Source of the DNA: Staphylococcus condimenti | Lineage (GTDB): Bacteria > Bacillota > Bacilli > Staphylococcales > Staphylococcaceae | DNA: 64,000 bases | Reading direction: 5' to 3' | NCBI RefSeq assembly: GCF_001618885.1 | Contig: NZ_CP015114.1 | Span: 930,001 to 994,000 of the forward strand | Shown here: positions 8,937 through 17,907 of the stretch, in pieces | Numbering within the stretch: the first letter of the stretch is position 1 | Layout: each line of letters begins with the position of its first letter | Position numbers and translations under genes: made by a program | The notes under the pieces: model-generated | The model's database searches: none | Seen by the model: the letters and a program-made list of their open reading frames with translations, nothing else | What the model was told of the DNA's origin: nothing

Positions 8937-9752
8937 TTATTTATCTTTATTTTGTGCTGCTTTTTTATTATGACGTAATGATGTTAACCAACCGATAACA
9001 ACTAAGCCGATCATAACGCCCCAGAAAATACTTTGCCATAAAATTGTATGCGGGAAGTTTTCTGGAATCAGGTGTACTTGCGGATGTGCAAGTACTAAAA
9101 CAACTAATTTAATACCTACCCAACCTACGATTGCGAATGCTGCACCTTCTAATCCTGGATATTTGTTAAGTAGATCTACAAACCAAGTTGCAGCAAAACG
9201 CATTAAAATAACACCAATCATTCCACCTGCAAACATTACTAAGAATTGACCTAAGTCCATTCCTCCAAAGTGAACACCTACTGGTTTTAATGTAAACGCA
9301 ATAGCCATTGCTGCAAGCATTGAGTCGATTGCAAAGGCGATGTCTGCAAATTCAACTTTCGCTACAGTACCCCAGAAAGCTTTTGGTCCGACTTTCTTTT
9401 CATTTCCATGTTGATCATAGTGGTGATCATCACCTGCTTCTGGACTTTCAGGCCCATGCTGATTGGATTTGAAAAATTGATACAAATTACGCGCTGACAT
9501 ATAAAGTAAATAAACAGCACCAGCTGCTTGAATAAACCAGAAGTTTACTAAGTAACTGATTAAGAATAATGAAGCAAAACGAAATACAAATGCACCAAGT
9601 AAACCATAGAACAATGCTTTCTTTCTTTGTTCAGGTGGTAGGTGTCTAACCATAACGGCCATTACAACAGCATTATCTGCTGCTAATAAACCTTCTAAAA
9701 ATACTAATACGAGCAATACCCATAAGTAAGGTAAAATTAAACTGGGATCCAT
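8937..9752 (-). CDS. TerC-family integral membrane protein, probable manganese exporter
   Basis: This is a TerC (YkoY/YceF, now MeeY/MeeF in B. subtilis) protein with about seven membrane segments and the conserved acidic motifs LEGLLAADNAVVMAVM and EFADIAFAIDSMLAA. A histidine-rich loop (DDHHYDQHG) lies between segments. In B. subtilis these proteins move manganese out of the cell and help metallate secreted enzymes. The upstream yybP-ykoY riboswitch strongly supports a manganese role here. The start is placed at ATG 9752, 11 nt behind AAGGAG, giving MDPSLILPYLW. The upstream ATG at 9797 lacks a good ribosome site and would add 15 residues. Confidence 0.88.
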   Translation of the reverse strand: MDPSLILPYLWVLLVLVFLEGLLAADNAVVMAVMVRHLPPEQRKKALFYGLLGAFVFRFASLFLISYLVNFWFIQAAGAVYLLYMSARNLYQFFKSNQHGPESPEAGDDHHYDQHGNEKKVGPKAFWGTVAKVEFADIAFAIDSMLAAMAIAFTLKPVGVHFGGMDLGQFLVMFAGGMIGVILMRFAATWFVDLLNKYPGLEGAAFAIVGWVGIKLVVLVLAHPQVHLIPENFPHTILWQSIFWGVMIGLVVIGWLTSLRHNKKAAQNKDK

Positions 9753-9821
9753 TAAGAAACCAACTCCTTGTTTCATCAAATATCGCAAGTAATACATGTT
9801 GTATACCCGCTTTTACACAAT

Positions 9822-9857
9822 AAAAGAGACCTATGCTAAATAAATAGCAAAGGTCTC
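9822..9857 (-). terminator. Riboswitch-controlled terminator before terC
   Basis: The minus strand reads GAGACCTTTGCT, an 8-nt loop, AGCATAGGTCTC, then TTTTATT. The 5' arm is also the conserved 3' end of the aptamer P1 helix, so the two structures exclude each other. Ligand binding should disrupt this terminator and switch terC on. Confidence 0.85.
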
Positions 9858-9978
9858 ACTTGAATGTCTCTTTATATAACATTCCATTTTACCGGAAGTA
9901 GATTACTTCGTAATGACGATAAAATGTACCGGCAAGCTTACTGCTTGTCCATCTAAGTTACTCCCCTCTGACATTGCT
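9846..9978 (-). ncRNA. yybP-ykoY manganese riboswitch aptamer
   Basis: In the terC leader the minus strand carries the hallmark GGGGAGTA near the 5' end (complement of 9958-9966) and GTGAGACCTTTGCT at the 3' end. These can pair as P1 (AGCAATGTC with GACCTTTGCT). Between them are a stable GC-containing hairpin (GACAAGCAGTAAGCTTGCCGG region) and ATCGTCATTACGA. This is the signature of the yybP-ykoY class, which senses Mn2+. Family assignment rests on motif recognition, not a covariance model. Confidence 0.85.
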
Positions 9979-10024
9979 GTCATAGGTATTCAGTTATTTA
10001 AAACTATTATACCCTATGCAGGTC

Positions 10025-11587
10025 TTACAATAAACTATAAAGTTTAATTTCTGGGAATTTTTCTTCAAACCAACGTGTCGCAAATTCATTTTCAAATAAA
10101 AATACTTTTTGTTCATATCGGTCTTGCACTAAAATTGAACGTGATGTGCTCATTTTATCTTTAATGTCATCTTCATTTTCTACCCAGCGCGCAATTTTGC
10201 GGCCTACTGGTTCCATAACAACATCAACATTATATTCATTTTTCATTCGGTGTTCGAATACTTCAAATTGCAATTGACCGACTGCACCTAAAATGATTTG
10301 GTTCGTATGCAATGTTTTATAGTACTGAATCGCACCTTCTTGAACTAATTGTTCAATACCTTTATGGAAATGTTTTTGTTTCATAACGTTTTTAGCTGAT
10401 ACTTTCATGAAAAGTTCAGGTGTAAACTGCGGTAAATCTTCAAAACTAAATTTTTGATTTCCACCAACTAAAGTGTCTCCAATTTGATAATTACCAGTAT
10501 CATATAAACCGATAATATCACCAGCAACCGCATGGTTAACTGTTTCCTTATCATCTGCCATAAATGAAGTAGAACGTGTAATCTTTTGCTTTTTGTTCGT
10601 ACGTTGCAATTTCACATCCATACCACGTTCGAATGCACCACTGACAATACGCATGAAAGCAATACGGTCACGGTGTTTAGGATCCATGTTAGCTTGGATT
10701 TTAAAGATAAATCCTGAAAAATCTGGTGTAAACGGACTTACTTCCTCTGCTTCTTTTGTAATACGTCCATTAGGCATTGGTGCATGGTCAACATAAGCAT
10801 TCAAGAAACTTTGTACACCAAAGTTTGCTAAAGCAGAACCAAAGAATACTGGTGTTAATTCACCCGCTAATAACATTTCGTTATCAAATTCTTCACCCGC
10901 TTCTTCTACTAGCATAAACTCATCTATCGCTTGTGTATACGTGCTGTCTTTTGTTATTTCATGTGCTTCTTCTAATTCATAATCATCATTGAGATGCAAT
11001 AAATGTTCTTCATCTCTGAACGGTTCAATCGTACGTTGTTCACGATCAATAATTCCGAAGAAATTTTGCCCCATTCCAACTGGCCAGTTCATTGGATATG
11101 TTTTAATATTTAATGTTTCTTCAATTTCATCTAACAATTCAAACGGTTCTTTACCGACACGGTCTAACTTATTGATAAACGTAAAAATAGGAATACCGCG
11201 CATTTTACATACTTTGAACAATTTTAAAGTCTGAGGCTCGATTCCTTTAGCACAGTCGATTACCATTACAGCACTATCGACTGCCATTAATGTACGATAC
11301 GTATCTTCAGAGAAGTCCTCATGTCCTGGTGTATCTAAAATATTAATATTATAATCATCATAATCAAATTGCATCACTGAACTGGTTACTGAAATACCAC
11401 GCTCTTGCTCTACTTTCATCCAGTCACTTGTCGCAAATTTTCCAGATTTCTTACCTTTAACAGTACCCGCTTCGCGAATGGCACCGCCGAATAACAATAA
11501 TTTTTCTGTTAATGTGGTTTTACCAGCATCCGGGTGAGAAATTATCGCAAAGGTTTTTCTGGATTCTATTTCATCCTTAATACTCAT
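10025..11587 (-). CDS. prfC: Peptide chain release factor 3
   Basis: RF3 is the GTPase that recycles RF1/RF2 from the ribosome after termination. The 520-aa protein has the P-loop HPDAGKTT at 18-25, the switch II motif [14 protein letters not shown], the guanine motif NKLDR, and the RF3-specific C-terminal domain. Two ATGs are adjacent. The second (11587) is 7 nt behind AAGGAG and gives [10 protein letters not shown], the usual start. The gene overlaps the preceding small gene by several bases and so is part of a murE-(small gene)-prfC transcription unit. Confidence 0.95.
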   Translation of the reverse strand: MSIKDEIESRKTFAIISHPDAGKTTLTEKLLLFGGAIREAGTVKGKKSGKFATSDWMKVEQERGISVTSSVMQFDYDDYNINILDTPGHEDFSEDTYRTLMAVDSAVMVIDCAKGIEPQTLKLFKVCKMRGIPIFTFINKLDRVGKEPFELLDEIEETLNIKTYPMNWPVGMGQNFFGIIDREQRTIEPFRDEEHLLHLNDDYELEEAHEITKDSTYTQAIDEFMLVEEAGEEFDNEMLLAGELTPVFFGSALANFGVQSFLNAYVDHAPMPNGRITKEAEEVSPFTPDFSGFIFKIQANMDPKHRDRIAFMRIVSGAFERGMDVKLQRTNKKQKITRSTSFMADDKETVNHAVAGDIIGLYDTGNYQIGDTLVGGNQKFSFEDLPQFTPELFMKVSAKNVMKQKHFHKGIEQLVQEGAIQYYKTLHTNQIILGAVGQLQFEVFEHRMKNEYNVDVVMEPVGRKIARWVENEDDIKDKMSTSRSILVQDRYEQKVFLFENEFATRWFEEKFPEIKLYSLL

Positions 11588-11840
11588 CATCTATCTCCTT
11601 TTCAAAAATCATTAAAGTAAGTTCATGTGCAAGACTTTCCGCCTTGTCTTCATCCATTAAATTAAAAAGATACATTATCAAATTTTCTTCTACATCTTCT
11701 GCAGACTCCTTTATATCTAACTCAGCAGACCAATTAATATCAGGTATAGCAACCAATATACAATTTTTTGCTGTTACTTCATTTATATAAGCAGTTGCAC
11801 CTTCTAAATGTTGAAGTGTTCTAATCTTCAGAAGGTCCAC
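11577..11840 (-). CDS. Conserved small protein of unknown function (possibly YueH-like)
   Basis: This is a small acidic protein of about 80-87 aa, with a central strand-like stretch [18 protein letters not shown] and an acidic helical C-terminal half. I do not recognise a catalytic motif. It weakly recalls the Bacillus YueH-like family, which has no known function. It is wedged between murE (overlap 11821-11840) and prfC (overlap 11577-11587), an arrangement kept in other staphylococci. The start is uncertain: GTG 11840 lies inside the Shine-Dalgarno GGAGGTGG embedded in the last murE glycine codons. CTG at 11831 or ATT at 11825 would be better spaced but are rare starts. Confidence 0.7.
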   Translation of the reverse strand: MDLLKIRTLQHLEGATAYINEVTAKNCILVAIPDINWSAELDIKESAEDVEENLIMYLFNLMDEDKAESLAHELTLMIFEKEIDDEY

Positions 11841-13305
11841 CTCCGAATTTTTTATAAGCCGCTTCTAAACCGATTAAATCATCACGGTGTGGTACTTTAA
11901 CATGTCCTGGCATAATTTGATAGGGTTCGCGTCCTTTTGATGCCAATACGACTGTATCTCCAGGTTCAGCTACGTCAATCGCATGACGTATACCTTCTGC
12001 ACGATCTGTATATTCTACATAATTATCATGTGTTGCACCTTTGGCAAGTTCTGCTGTTAACATTTTAGGGTCATCGTTAGCTGGGTTATCCGGTGTGAAA
12101 ATAACATAATCCGCTCGACTTGCTTGTTTTCCCATTTCAGGTGTTTTAGTAAGGTCTCTTTCTCCCGCCATACCGATTAAGAAAATCAATTTTTGCTTAA
12201 CGAATGGTTTAACTGCATCAATTAACTTTTCAATACCGTCAGTAGTATGTGCATAATCAATAATCAAGTCTATCGGTAAACTAGGATCCAATACTTCTAA
12301 ACGCCCTTCAACAGGCTCTAACTGACTGACTACATCCACAATTTCCTGCATAGGTGTTCCTGTTCCCCATACTGCCGTCATTGCAGCCATGATATTAGAA
12401 ATATTGAACTTTCCAACATATGGAGAATCTACATGAAACGTTCCATCTGGTGTTACGAAGTCAAAAGAAGCACCTGTTAACGATTCTTGTATACGTTCAG
12501 CTTTGAACTGAGCTGGATGATGGATACCATAAGTGAATACTTCATATGGTGTGACACTTATGAGATAGTCAGAAAAATCATCATCTGCATTGACTACTGC
12601 AAATTTTTCTTTGCGCAGATCTTCACCAAGTTGGCTGAATAGCAATGACTTAGCATGACCGTATGCTTCCATAGTGCCGTGAAAATCAAGATGATCTTGA
12701 GTCAGGTTAGAAAAAATTGCGACATCAAATTCAACTCCGCTCAAACGTCCTAAGGCTAAGCCATGACTTGAAACTTCAAGCGTCATTGATTCTGCATCTG
12801 CTTCAACCGCTTCATGTATTTTTTTTGTTAAAGTCACAGTTTCTGGTGTTGTATTTTCTCCTTTAGTCACAGTTTCGTTAATTTGAAAACCATTCGTTCC
12901 TAAATATGCACTGCCTTTGCCTAACTTACGATGAATTTGGTGAATCATTGTTGCTATAGAAGTCTTCCCATTTGTACCCGTAACACCATATGTTGTCAGT
13001 TGTTCGCTCGGATAGTTATATAACTTATGTACAATTAAACTTGCGACACGGCGTGTTTGCGGCACAATTACTTGTGTTACATCACCTTCAAGTTCTTGTT
13101 CACTTTCTACTACAATCAGTTTGCAACCTTGATTTACTACATCCTGACAGAATTTATGACTATCGACTGTATAGCCTTTTGTAGCTACAAAAATACTGCC
13201 TTCTTCAGCGGTACGAGAGTCTGTAGTTATGTCAGTAATTTCTCTATCCAAACTGCCCAGCACTTGTTTCGATTTTATCTTTTCGAACAATTCGTTCGCT
13301 TTCAC
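11821..13305 (-). CDS. murE: UDP-MurNAc-L-Ala-D-Glu:L-lysine ligase MurE
   Basis: This cytoplasmic Mur ligase adds L-lysine to the peptidoglycan stem peptide (EC 6.3.2.7). The 494-aa protein has the ATP loop [10 protein letters not shown] at 107-116. It has the staphylococcal lysine-specificity motif DNPANDDP at 406-413, with Glu460 in KGREPY; Asp406 and Glu460 are the residues reported for lysine recognition in S. aureus MurE. The m-DAP enzymes carry DNPR instead. The start is GTG 13305, 8 nt behind AAGGAG. It is the first gene of a unit with the small gene and prfC. Confidence 0.95.
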   Translation of the reverse strand: MKANELFEKIKSKQVLGSLDREITDITTDSRTAEEGSIFVATKGYTVDSHKFCQDVVNQGCKLIVVESEQELEGDVTQVIVPQTRRVASLIVHKLYNYPSEQLTTYGVTGTNGKTSIATMIHQIHRKLGKGSAYLGTNGFQINETVTKGENTTPETVTLTKKIHEAVEADAESMTLEVSSHGLALGRLSGVEFDVAIFSNLTQDHLDFHGTMEAYGHAKSLLFSQLGEDLRKEKFAVVNADDDFSDYLISVTPYEVFTYGIHHPAQFKAERIQESLTGASFDFVTPDGTFHVDSPYVGKFNISNIMAAMTAVWGTGTPMQEIVDVVSQLEPVEGRLEVLDPSLPIDLIIDYAHTTDGIEKLIDAVKPFVKQKLIFLIGMAGERDLTKTPEMGKQASRADYVIFTPDNPANDDPKMLTAELAKGATHDNYVEYTDRAEGIRHAIDVAEPGDTVVLASKGREPYQIMPGHVKVPHRDDLIGLEAAYKKFGGGPSED

Positions 13306-13700
13306 ATCGATCGCTCCTTTTTTTCCAATACTACTATTTTATACATTTTTTTCGCATAAATCTACATACTGATGTTTAATTCTATTGTACAGATTTTTTG
13401 TGGATACACATATTGATTTCTATCTGTTCTAATTATCTCTTTTAAAGTTTGAAAAAGACTGAACTAGGCAATATGTTAGTGTAATATATCTAATTTATTA
13501 TACAGGAAATGTTAAGTCAGTATGAAAATATTTTTATCTCTTATTAATAAATGTTATAATTCAGTGATGTTAACGTGAATCCGGTTTAACGTTCTTTAAA
13601 TATGCGTTAAACTCAAAGCAAGCGGTGAAGGGACAAATTTTTTCTTCCCGACATATAGGAAAAAACTATAAATTCAAATAACTGGAGGGTGGCTACTCAC
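13306..13700. other. Divergent intergenic region murE / ugtP
   Basis: This 395-base AT-rich spacer holds the promoters of two divergent units. On the plus strand an extended -10 TGTTATAAT lies at 13552-13560. The leader after it contains an 8-bp perfect inverted repeat (GTTTAACG 13584-13591, CGTTAAAC 13605-13612). No open frame or recognisable RNA family was found. Confidence 0.6.
13552..13560 (+). promoter_or_regulatory. Extended -10 promoter for ugtP-ltaA
   Basis: TGTTATAAT is a perfect extended -10 element, with no good -35, as is typical for such promoters. The transcript would start near 13567, leaving a leader of about 130 nt before ugtP. Confidence 0.55.
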
Positions 13701-14876
13701 ATGGTTACTCAAAATAAGAAGATATTGATTATTACGGGCTCGTTCGGTAATGGCCACTTGCAAGTAACCAATAGCGTTGTGAATCAATTAAACGAAATGA
13801 ATCTAAAACATCTTTCTGTGATAGAGCATGATTTATTTATGGAAGCACATCCTATTTTAACTTCTATTTGCAAAAAGTATTACATCAATAGTTTTAAATA
13901 TTTTAGAAATTCATACAAACAGTTTTATTACAGCCGCCCAGAAGATGTAGATAAATGCTTTTACAAATACTACGGTTTAAATAAGCTTATTAACTTGCTG
14001 ATAAAAGAAAAGCCAGACTTAATATTACTGACTTTCCCTACACCTGTTATGTCTGTTTTAACAGAACAATTCAACATGAACATACCTATTGCAACAGTAA
14101 TGACAGATTATAGACTACATAAAAACTGGGTCACACCTCATTCTTCTCGTTATTATGTAGCCACACCAGACTTGAAACAAGAGTTTGTTAATGTTGGTGT
14201 ACCAGAAGATATTATAAAAATCACAGGAATACCTATTTCTGAACAATTTGACGAAGAGATAGACACTAAGGCGTGGATGCATAAAAACCACCTTGATCCA
14301 AACCGCCCTACTATTTTGATGTCTGCAGGTGCTTTTGGGGTATCAAAAGGATTTGATGTAATGATTTCCGATATATTAGAACGTTCTCCAGAGACACAAA
14401 TTGTCATGATATGCGGACGTAACAAAGAGTTGAAACGTACGTTGCGCCAACAATTCAAAGAACATGCTAATGTATTAATTTTAGGTTATACACATCATAT
14501 GAACGAATGGATGGCATCCTCTCATTTGATGGTAACAAAACCTGGAGGCATCACAATTTCAGAAGCTTTAGCCAGAAAAGTACCCATGATATTCTTAGAC
14601 CCTGCACCAGGTCAAGAATTAGAAAATGCGCTTTATTTCCAATCTAAAGGAATGGGAAAAGTTGCCAACACATCCGAAGAAGCAATCCAACTCATCACTG
14701 AGTTAACTCAAGATGAAGATGCATTAGCACGTATGGCAGAACAGATGCAAGAGTTAAAAGTTAAGTACCCTACCTATAAATTATGTCGAGATCTTTTACA
14801 CCTGTTAGATCGTTCGTCACAATCCGAAGAAATTTATGGAAAGGTACCTATGTATGCAAAGCTCTTCATCAAATAG
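13701..14876 (+). CDS. ugtP: Processive diacylglycerol beta-glucosyltransferase UgtP (YpfP)
   Basis: This GT28-type enzyme on the inner membrane face uses UDP-glucose to build diglucosyl-diacylglycerol, the anchor for lipoteichoic acid. N-terminal [12 protein letters not shown] and an MGDG-synthase-like first domain are followed by the nucleotide-sugar motif [11 protein letters not shown] near residue 280. ATG 13701 is chosen because GGAGGGTGG is 8 nt upstream and it gives 391 aa, the family length. A GTG at 13689 would overlap the ribosome site. The 3' end overlaps ltaA, its known operon partner. Confidence 0.95.
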   Translation: MVTQNKKILIITGSFGNGHLQVTNSVVNQLNEMNLKHLSVIEHDLFMEAHPILTSICKKYYINSFKYFRNSYKQFYYSRPEDVDKCFYKYYGLNKLINLLIKEKPDLILLTFPTPVMSVLTEQFNMNIPIATVMTDYRLHKNWVTPHSSRYYVATPDLKQEFVNVGVPEDIIKITGIPISEQFDEEIDTKAWMHKNHLDPNRPTILMSAGAFGVSKGFDVMISDILERSPETQIVMICGRNKELKRTLRQQFKEHANVLILGYTHHMNEWMASSHLMVTKPGGITISEALARKVPMIFLDPAPGQELENALYFQSKGMGKVANTSEEAIQLITELTQDEDALARMAEQMQELKVKYPTYKLCRDLLHLLDRSSQSEEIYGKVPMYAKLFIK

Positions 14877-16059
14877 TTATAACAACACTAACTATCAACG
14901 TAATTTCATAATTATGCTTGTTATCTTATTTTTAATAGAATTTGCACGAGGAATGTTTGTTCTGAGTTACTTACCAATTCTACCGACTGTCTCATCAGTT
15001 GCGGTTGGTCTTACTTCTGCGGCAGTTTCTGTTCATTATATTTCAGATGCGGCAACTAACTTTGTAATTGGGTTCTTATTAAAGCGGTTTGGTGCTAAAC
15101 CTGTTTTAACATTAGGATTTTTAATGGCATTCGGTAGTCTTTTCTTAGTAATATGGTTCCCATTTAATCCATATATCCTCTTTATCAGTGCAATCTTATT
15201 AGGTATTGCCTCTAGTCCGATATGGGTTATTATGTTATCAAGTGTTCGTGATGAAACACGTGGTAAACAAATGGGACATGTATACTTTGCATGGTTATTC
15301 GGACTCTTGCTTGGTATGATCGGCATGAATTTGATTATGAAAGTTCATCCGACTTCTTTTGCATTCTTAATGTCATTAATGGTTTTGATTGCTTGGATAC
15401 TTTATTACTTTGTAAAAATAAGATTAACAAACTACAACACACGTAAAGTGAGCCAGCAATTGAAGCAAATCGGTGGGGTGGCTAAGAAAAACGGCGTACT
15501 TTTTCCCGGCATTATTTTACAGGGTGCCTCAATTAGTGCCCTTGTTCCAATTTTACCTATATATGCAACGAAAGTAATAAAAGTAAGCACCGTAGAATAT
15601 ACCGTGGCGCTTATAATTGGCGGTCTCGGTTGTGCGATTTCAATGCTGTTTTTATCTAAGATTATTGATAATCACGGAAAATCGTTTATGTATCTAACAA
15701 TCTTTATCGGTTTTTTACTTTATACTCTAGGTATATTCGGACTCTCTTTAATTACGAATATTTATATTGTTTGGGGCATCGCACTCTTTATCGGCTTGAT
15801 GTATGGATTCTTGCTTCCTGCATGGAATACATTTATGGCAAGCTTTATTCATAAAGATGAACAAGAAGAAACATGGGGTGTATTCAATAGTATTCAAGGG
15901 TTCGGTGCGATGATTGGCCCTATCATCGGTGGAATGCTTTATCAATTTACAGGTTCCGTCAATAATACATTCTATTTCTCAGCAGGTGTGTTTATATTTC
16001 TTGCTATTTTCTATGGTCTTTATTTCATAAAATTAAGACGACGCAGAATCTCTTCATAA
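14854..16059 (+). CDS. ltaA: Glycolipid flippase LtaA (MFS)
   Basis: This is a 12-segment major facilitator protein of 401 aa. LtaA moves diglucosyl-diacylglycerol from the inner to the outer leaflet for LtaS to use. Helix 1 carries the family pattern [16 protein letters not shown]. The ATG at 14854 has GGAAAGG 9 nt upstream, inside the ugtP tail. An in-frame ATG at 14836 has no site. It overlaps ugtP by 23 bases, so the two are translated from one mRNA, as in other staphylococci. A hairpin terminator follows. Confidence 0.93.
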   Translation: MQSSSSNSYNNTNYQRNFIIMLVILFLIEFARGMFVLSYLPILPTVSSVAVGLTSAAVSVHYISDAATNFVIGFLLKRFGAKPVLTLGFLMAFGSLFLVIWFPFNPYILFISAILLGIASSPIWVIMLSSVRDETRGKQMGHVYFAWLFGLLLGMIGMNLIMKVHPTSFAFLMSLMVLIAWILYYFVKIRLTNYNTRKVSQQLKQIGGVAKKNGVLFPGIILQGASISALVPILPIYATKVIKVSTVEYTVALIIGGLGCAISMLFLSKIIDNHGKSFMYLTIFIGFLLYTLGIFGLSLITNIYIVWGIALFIGLMYGFLLPAWNTFMASFIHKDEQEETWGVFNSIQGFGAMIGPIIGGMLYQFTGSVNNTFYFSAGVFIFLAIFYGLYFIKLRRRRISS

Positions 16060-16067
16060 ACATAATG

Positions 16068-16106
16068 AAGCGGCGCTGATTTCATTTCGAATCAGCACCG
16101 CTTTTG
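16068..16106 (+). terminator. Terminator after ltaA
   Basis: Stem AAGCGG-C-GCTGATT / AATCAGC-A-CCGCTT followed by TTTTG. It starts 9 bases after the ltaA stop. Confidence 0.85.
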
Positions 16107-16117
16107 TTATGTATGAA

Positions 16118-16213
16118 AGTATGAGGTCGGGACATTGAATTTGAAATCTTTCAGATTCATTTTCATTTCTATAAAAAGCCCACTATTTCTGTACAATGTC
16201 CTAGCCTCGTACT
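16118..16213. repeat. Long intergenic inverted repeat (20-bp arms, 56-base loop)
   Basis: The arms AGTATGAGGTCGGGACATTG (16118-16137) and CAATGTCCTAGCCTCGTACT (16194-16213) pair with three mismatches. The loop contains a smaller hairpin around GAATTTGAAATC/AGATTC. The core GAGG-GGGACAT resembles dispersed staphylococcal intergenic hairpins built on GGCTGGGACA. It lies between convergent genes and may also terminate yjcG. Confidence 0.7.
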
Positions 16214-16260
16214 TTAGATTGTTTTAATCAATGCATTCAAAATCGAATGCATTTTATTCA

Positions 16261-16770
16261 TTATTTAAAGCTAAATGTGTCAATTTCTTTCCACTTTTCA
16301 GCATCACTATCATATTGCAATAATGTCAATGCATCAATTGTTTCTTTATAATCGATACCTGCAAGTGCAACTTGACCAAAAATATCTTCGAATTCTTGAC
16401 TAGTTAAACCTTGGGCAATTGTAAAATGCGGAACAAATGAGTGTTCTGGTTTGCCATAAAAATCGCCATTATTAAAGCGATTGTCCAACTCTTCTAATTC
16501 TGGTGTTTTTTCAACTTTAAAATAAATAACATTGTTGATCGGCGCAAAATTCGACGCTTTAGTTGCGTGAATATGCAACGGCTCAATCCCTTGCACACGC
16601 TCTTTAATTTCTTCTTTTACTTTATCGAAATCCCCATCTTCTACCTCAAACGAATCTTTAATTGTGATGTGAGGTGGAATTTGTGCATAACGCTCATCGT
16701 AACGTTTACGATATGCATCGACTTTTTCACGGAACGTTTTTGATGGAATTAATGCTAACCCTAAGATCAT
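16261..16770 (-). CDS. YjcG-like 2'-5' RNA ligase / 2H phosphoesterase family protein
   Basis: This 169-aa protein of the 2H superfamily has the two HxT motifs at His34-Thr36 (PPHITIK) and His115-Thr117 (VPHFTIAQ), which form the active site. Bacillus YjcG is the nearest named relative. Its substrate is not established; small cyclic phosphates or RNA ends are typical for the fold. It starts at ATG 16770 behind GGAGG. Next door is the yjcH-like esterase, the same pairing as in Bacillus, with a 96-base gap. Confidence 0.85.
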   Translation of the reverse strand: MILGLALIPSKTFREKVDAYRKRYDERYAQIPPHITIKDSFEVEDGDFDKVKEEIKERVQGIEPLHIHATKASNFAPINNVIYFKVEKTPELEELDNRFNNGDFYGKPEHSFVPHFTIAQGLTSQEFEDIFGQVALAGIDYKETIDALTLLQYDSDAEKWKEIDTFSFK

Positions 16771-16866
16771 TTGAATTCCTCCTTAATTTAACTATATTGC
16801 CATTATAGCAAACATTTAATGAAATCGTTACCAAAAACAATAATTTTACAGAATTAACTGAATAAT

Positions 16867-17601
16867 TCATTCTGCTAAAAAGTATAATAACAATGGTTCC
16901 ATTAATGTTTTCCATGATTTCCATCGATGTGTACCGTCGAATTCTTCATAATAATGCGTCACTTCTTTTTGGTCCAATAGCGCATTTAATTCTCGGTTCG
17001 GCGTTAAGAAGTCAGCATGTTCACCTGTAGTTGGCAATGCAAAATCGATTTCTTCTTTCCCTACTGCTTGCCAAACATTCAAATGGTCGATAAATTGGCA
17101 ACGATCTGCTAATACATCGACAACTTCATTAAACATCGGACTGAACATACCAACTTGACTAAACAATCTCGGGTACGATAATGCAGTCATTAACGCAATG
17201 GAGCCCGCTAAACTATCTCCTAATAAAATACGACCATTTGCAACTTTATACGTTGGAAATTTTTGATCAATGTATGGCAGAATTTCTTTTGCCATCGCTT
17301 TTACAGTCAATGGCGCCTTGCTTCCATCAGGCGAAAACTCTTCTCTGCGCAAATCCACTGTTTCATAATGAAATCCAATAATAATCGCTCGTTCAATTTT
17401 TTCTTCTTTTCTTAAGTTTTCATATGTACGATGAATACGGCCATACCTGAAAAAGTCTAACCCATCAAAACAAAAAATCACTTTATATTTAAATAAAGGT
17501 GTGTAATCTTCAGGAAGATAAATAGAAAATGTAATATCGCGTTCTAAAAGATCACTATGGAAAGTTGTCTTATTTACAGTACCTATTTTAAATTCAGTCA
17601 T
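16867..17601 (-). CDS. YjcH-like alpha/beta-hydrolase (putative esterase)
   Basis: A 244-aa esterase-D type hydrolase with the nucleophile elbow LLGDSLAGS (Ser130) and a C-terminal catalytic His225 in GTHRWKSWK. The acidic residue is probably in the loop near residues 195-205. There is no signal peptide, so it is cytosolic. It is related to Bacillus YjcH and enterochelin-esterase-like proteins; the substrate is unknown. It lies upstream of the yjcG-like gene on the same strand. Confidence 0.82.
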   Translation of the reverse strand: MTEFKIGTVNKTTFHSDLLERDITFSIYLPEDYTPLFKYKVIFCFDGLDFFRYGRIHRTYENLRKEEKIERAIIIGFHYETVDLRREEFSPDGSKAPLTVKAMAKEILPYIDQKFPTYKVANGRILLGDSLAGSIALMTALSYPRLFSQVGMFSPMFNEVVDVLADRCQFIDHLNVWQAVGKEEIDFALPTTGEHADFLTPNRELNALLDQKEVTHYYEEFDGTHRWKSWKTLMEPLLLYFLAE

Positions 17602-17907
17602 GATTTATCTCTCCTCAATTAATATATGCTCTTCATTGTAACAATTTTTTAATGATATGGTATTAAGCTAGATACACAGTGCTTTTTCAAGCTCATTCCG
17701 ATAAGATTACTGCGAATTTGAATTGTTAATTTATTAATTAATTTTATTAAAATTGTTGCACGGAACTTTTTATAACAGTATAATTATGAAAAATCATTGT
17801 AACTAATGCATCTCGAACATATACAAATAAATTGAATAGATAAGCGGTTATTTTTAGGGATGGATATAAGCGTCTTATTTTTTCGATTTTATAAGGGGGA
17901 AGTCATT
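17602..17907. other. Divergent intergenic region yjcH-like / AGCS symporter
   Basis: This 306-base spacer contains a near-consensus rightward promoter and a leader of about 117 nt before the symporter gene. I found no further structure worth naming. Confidence 0.5.
17756..17784 (+). promoter_or_regulatory. SigA-type promoter for the AGCS symporter
   Basis: A -35 TTGCAC at 17756-17761, a 17-base spacer and a perfect -10 TATAAT at 17779-17784. Confidence 0.75.
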
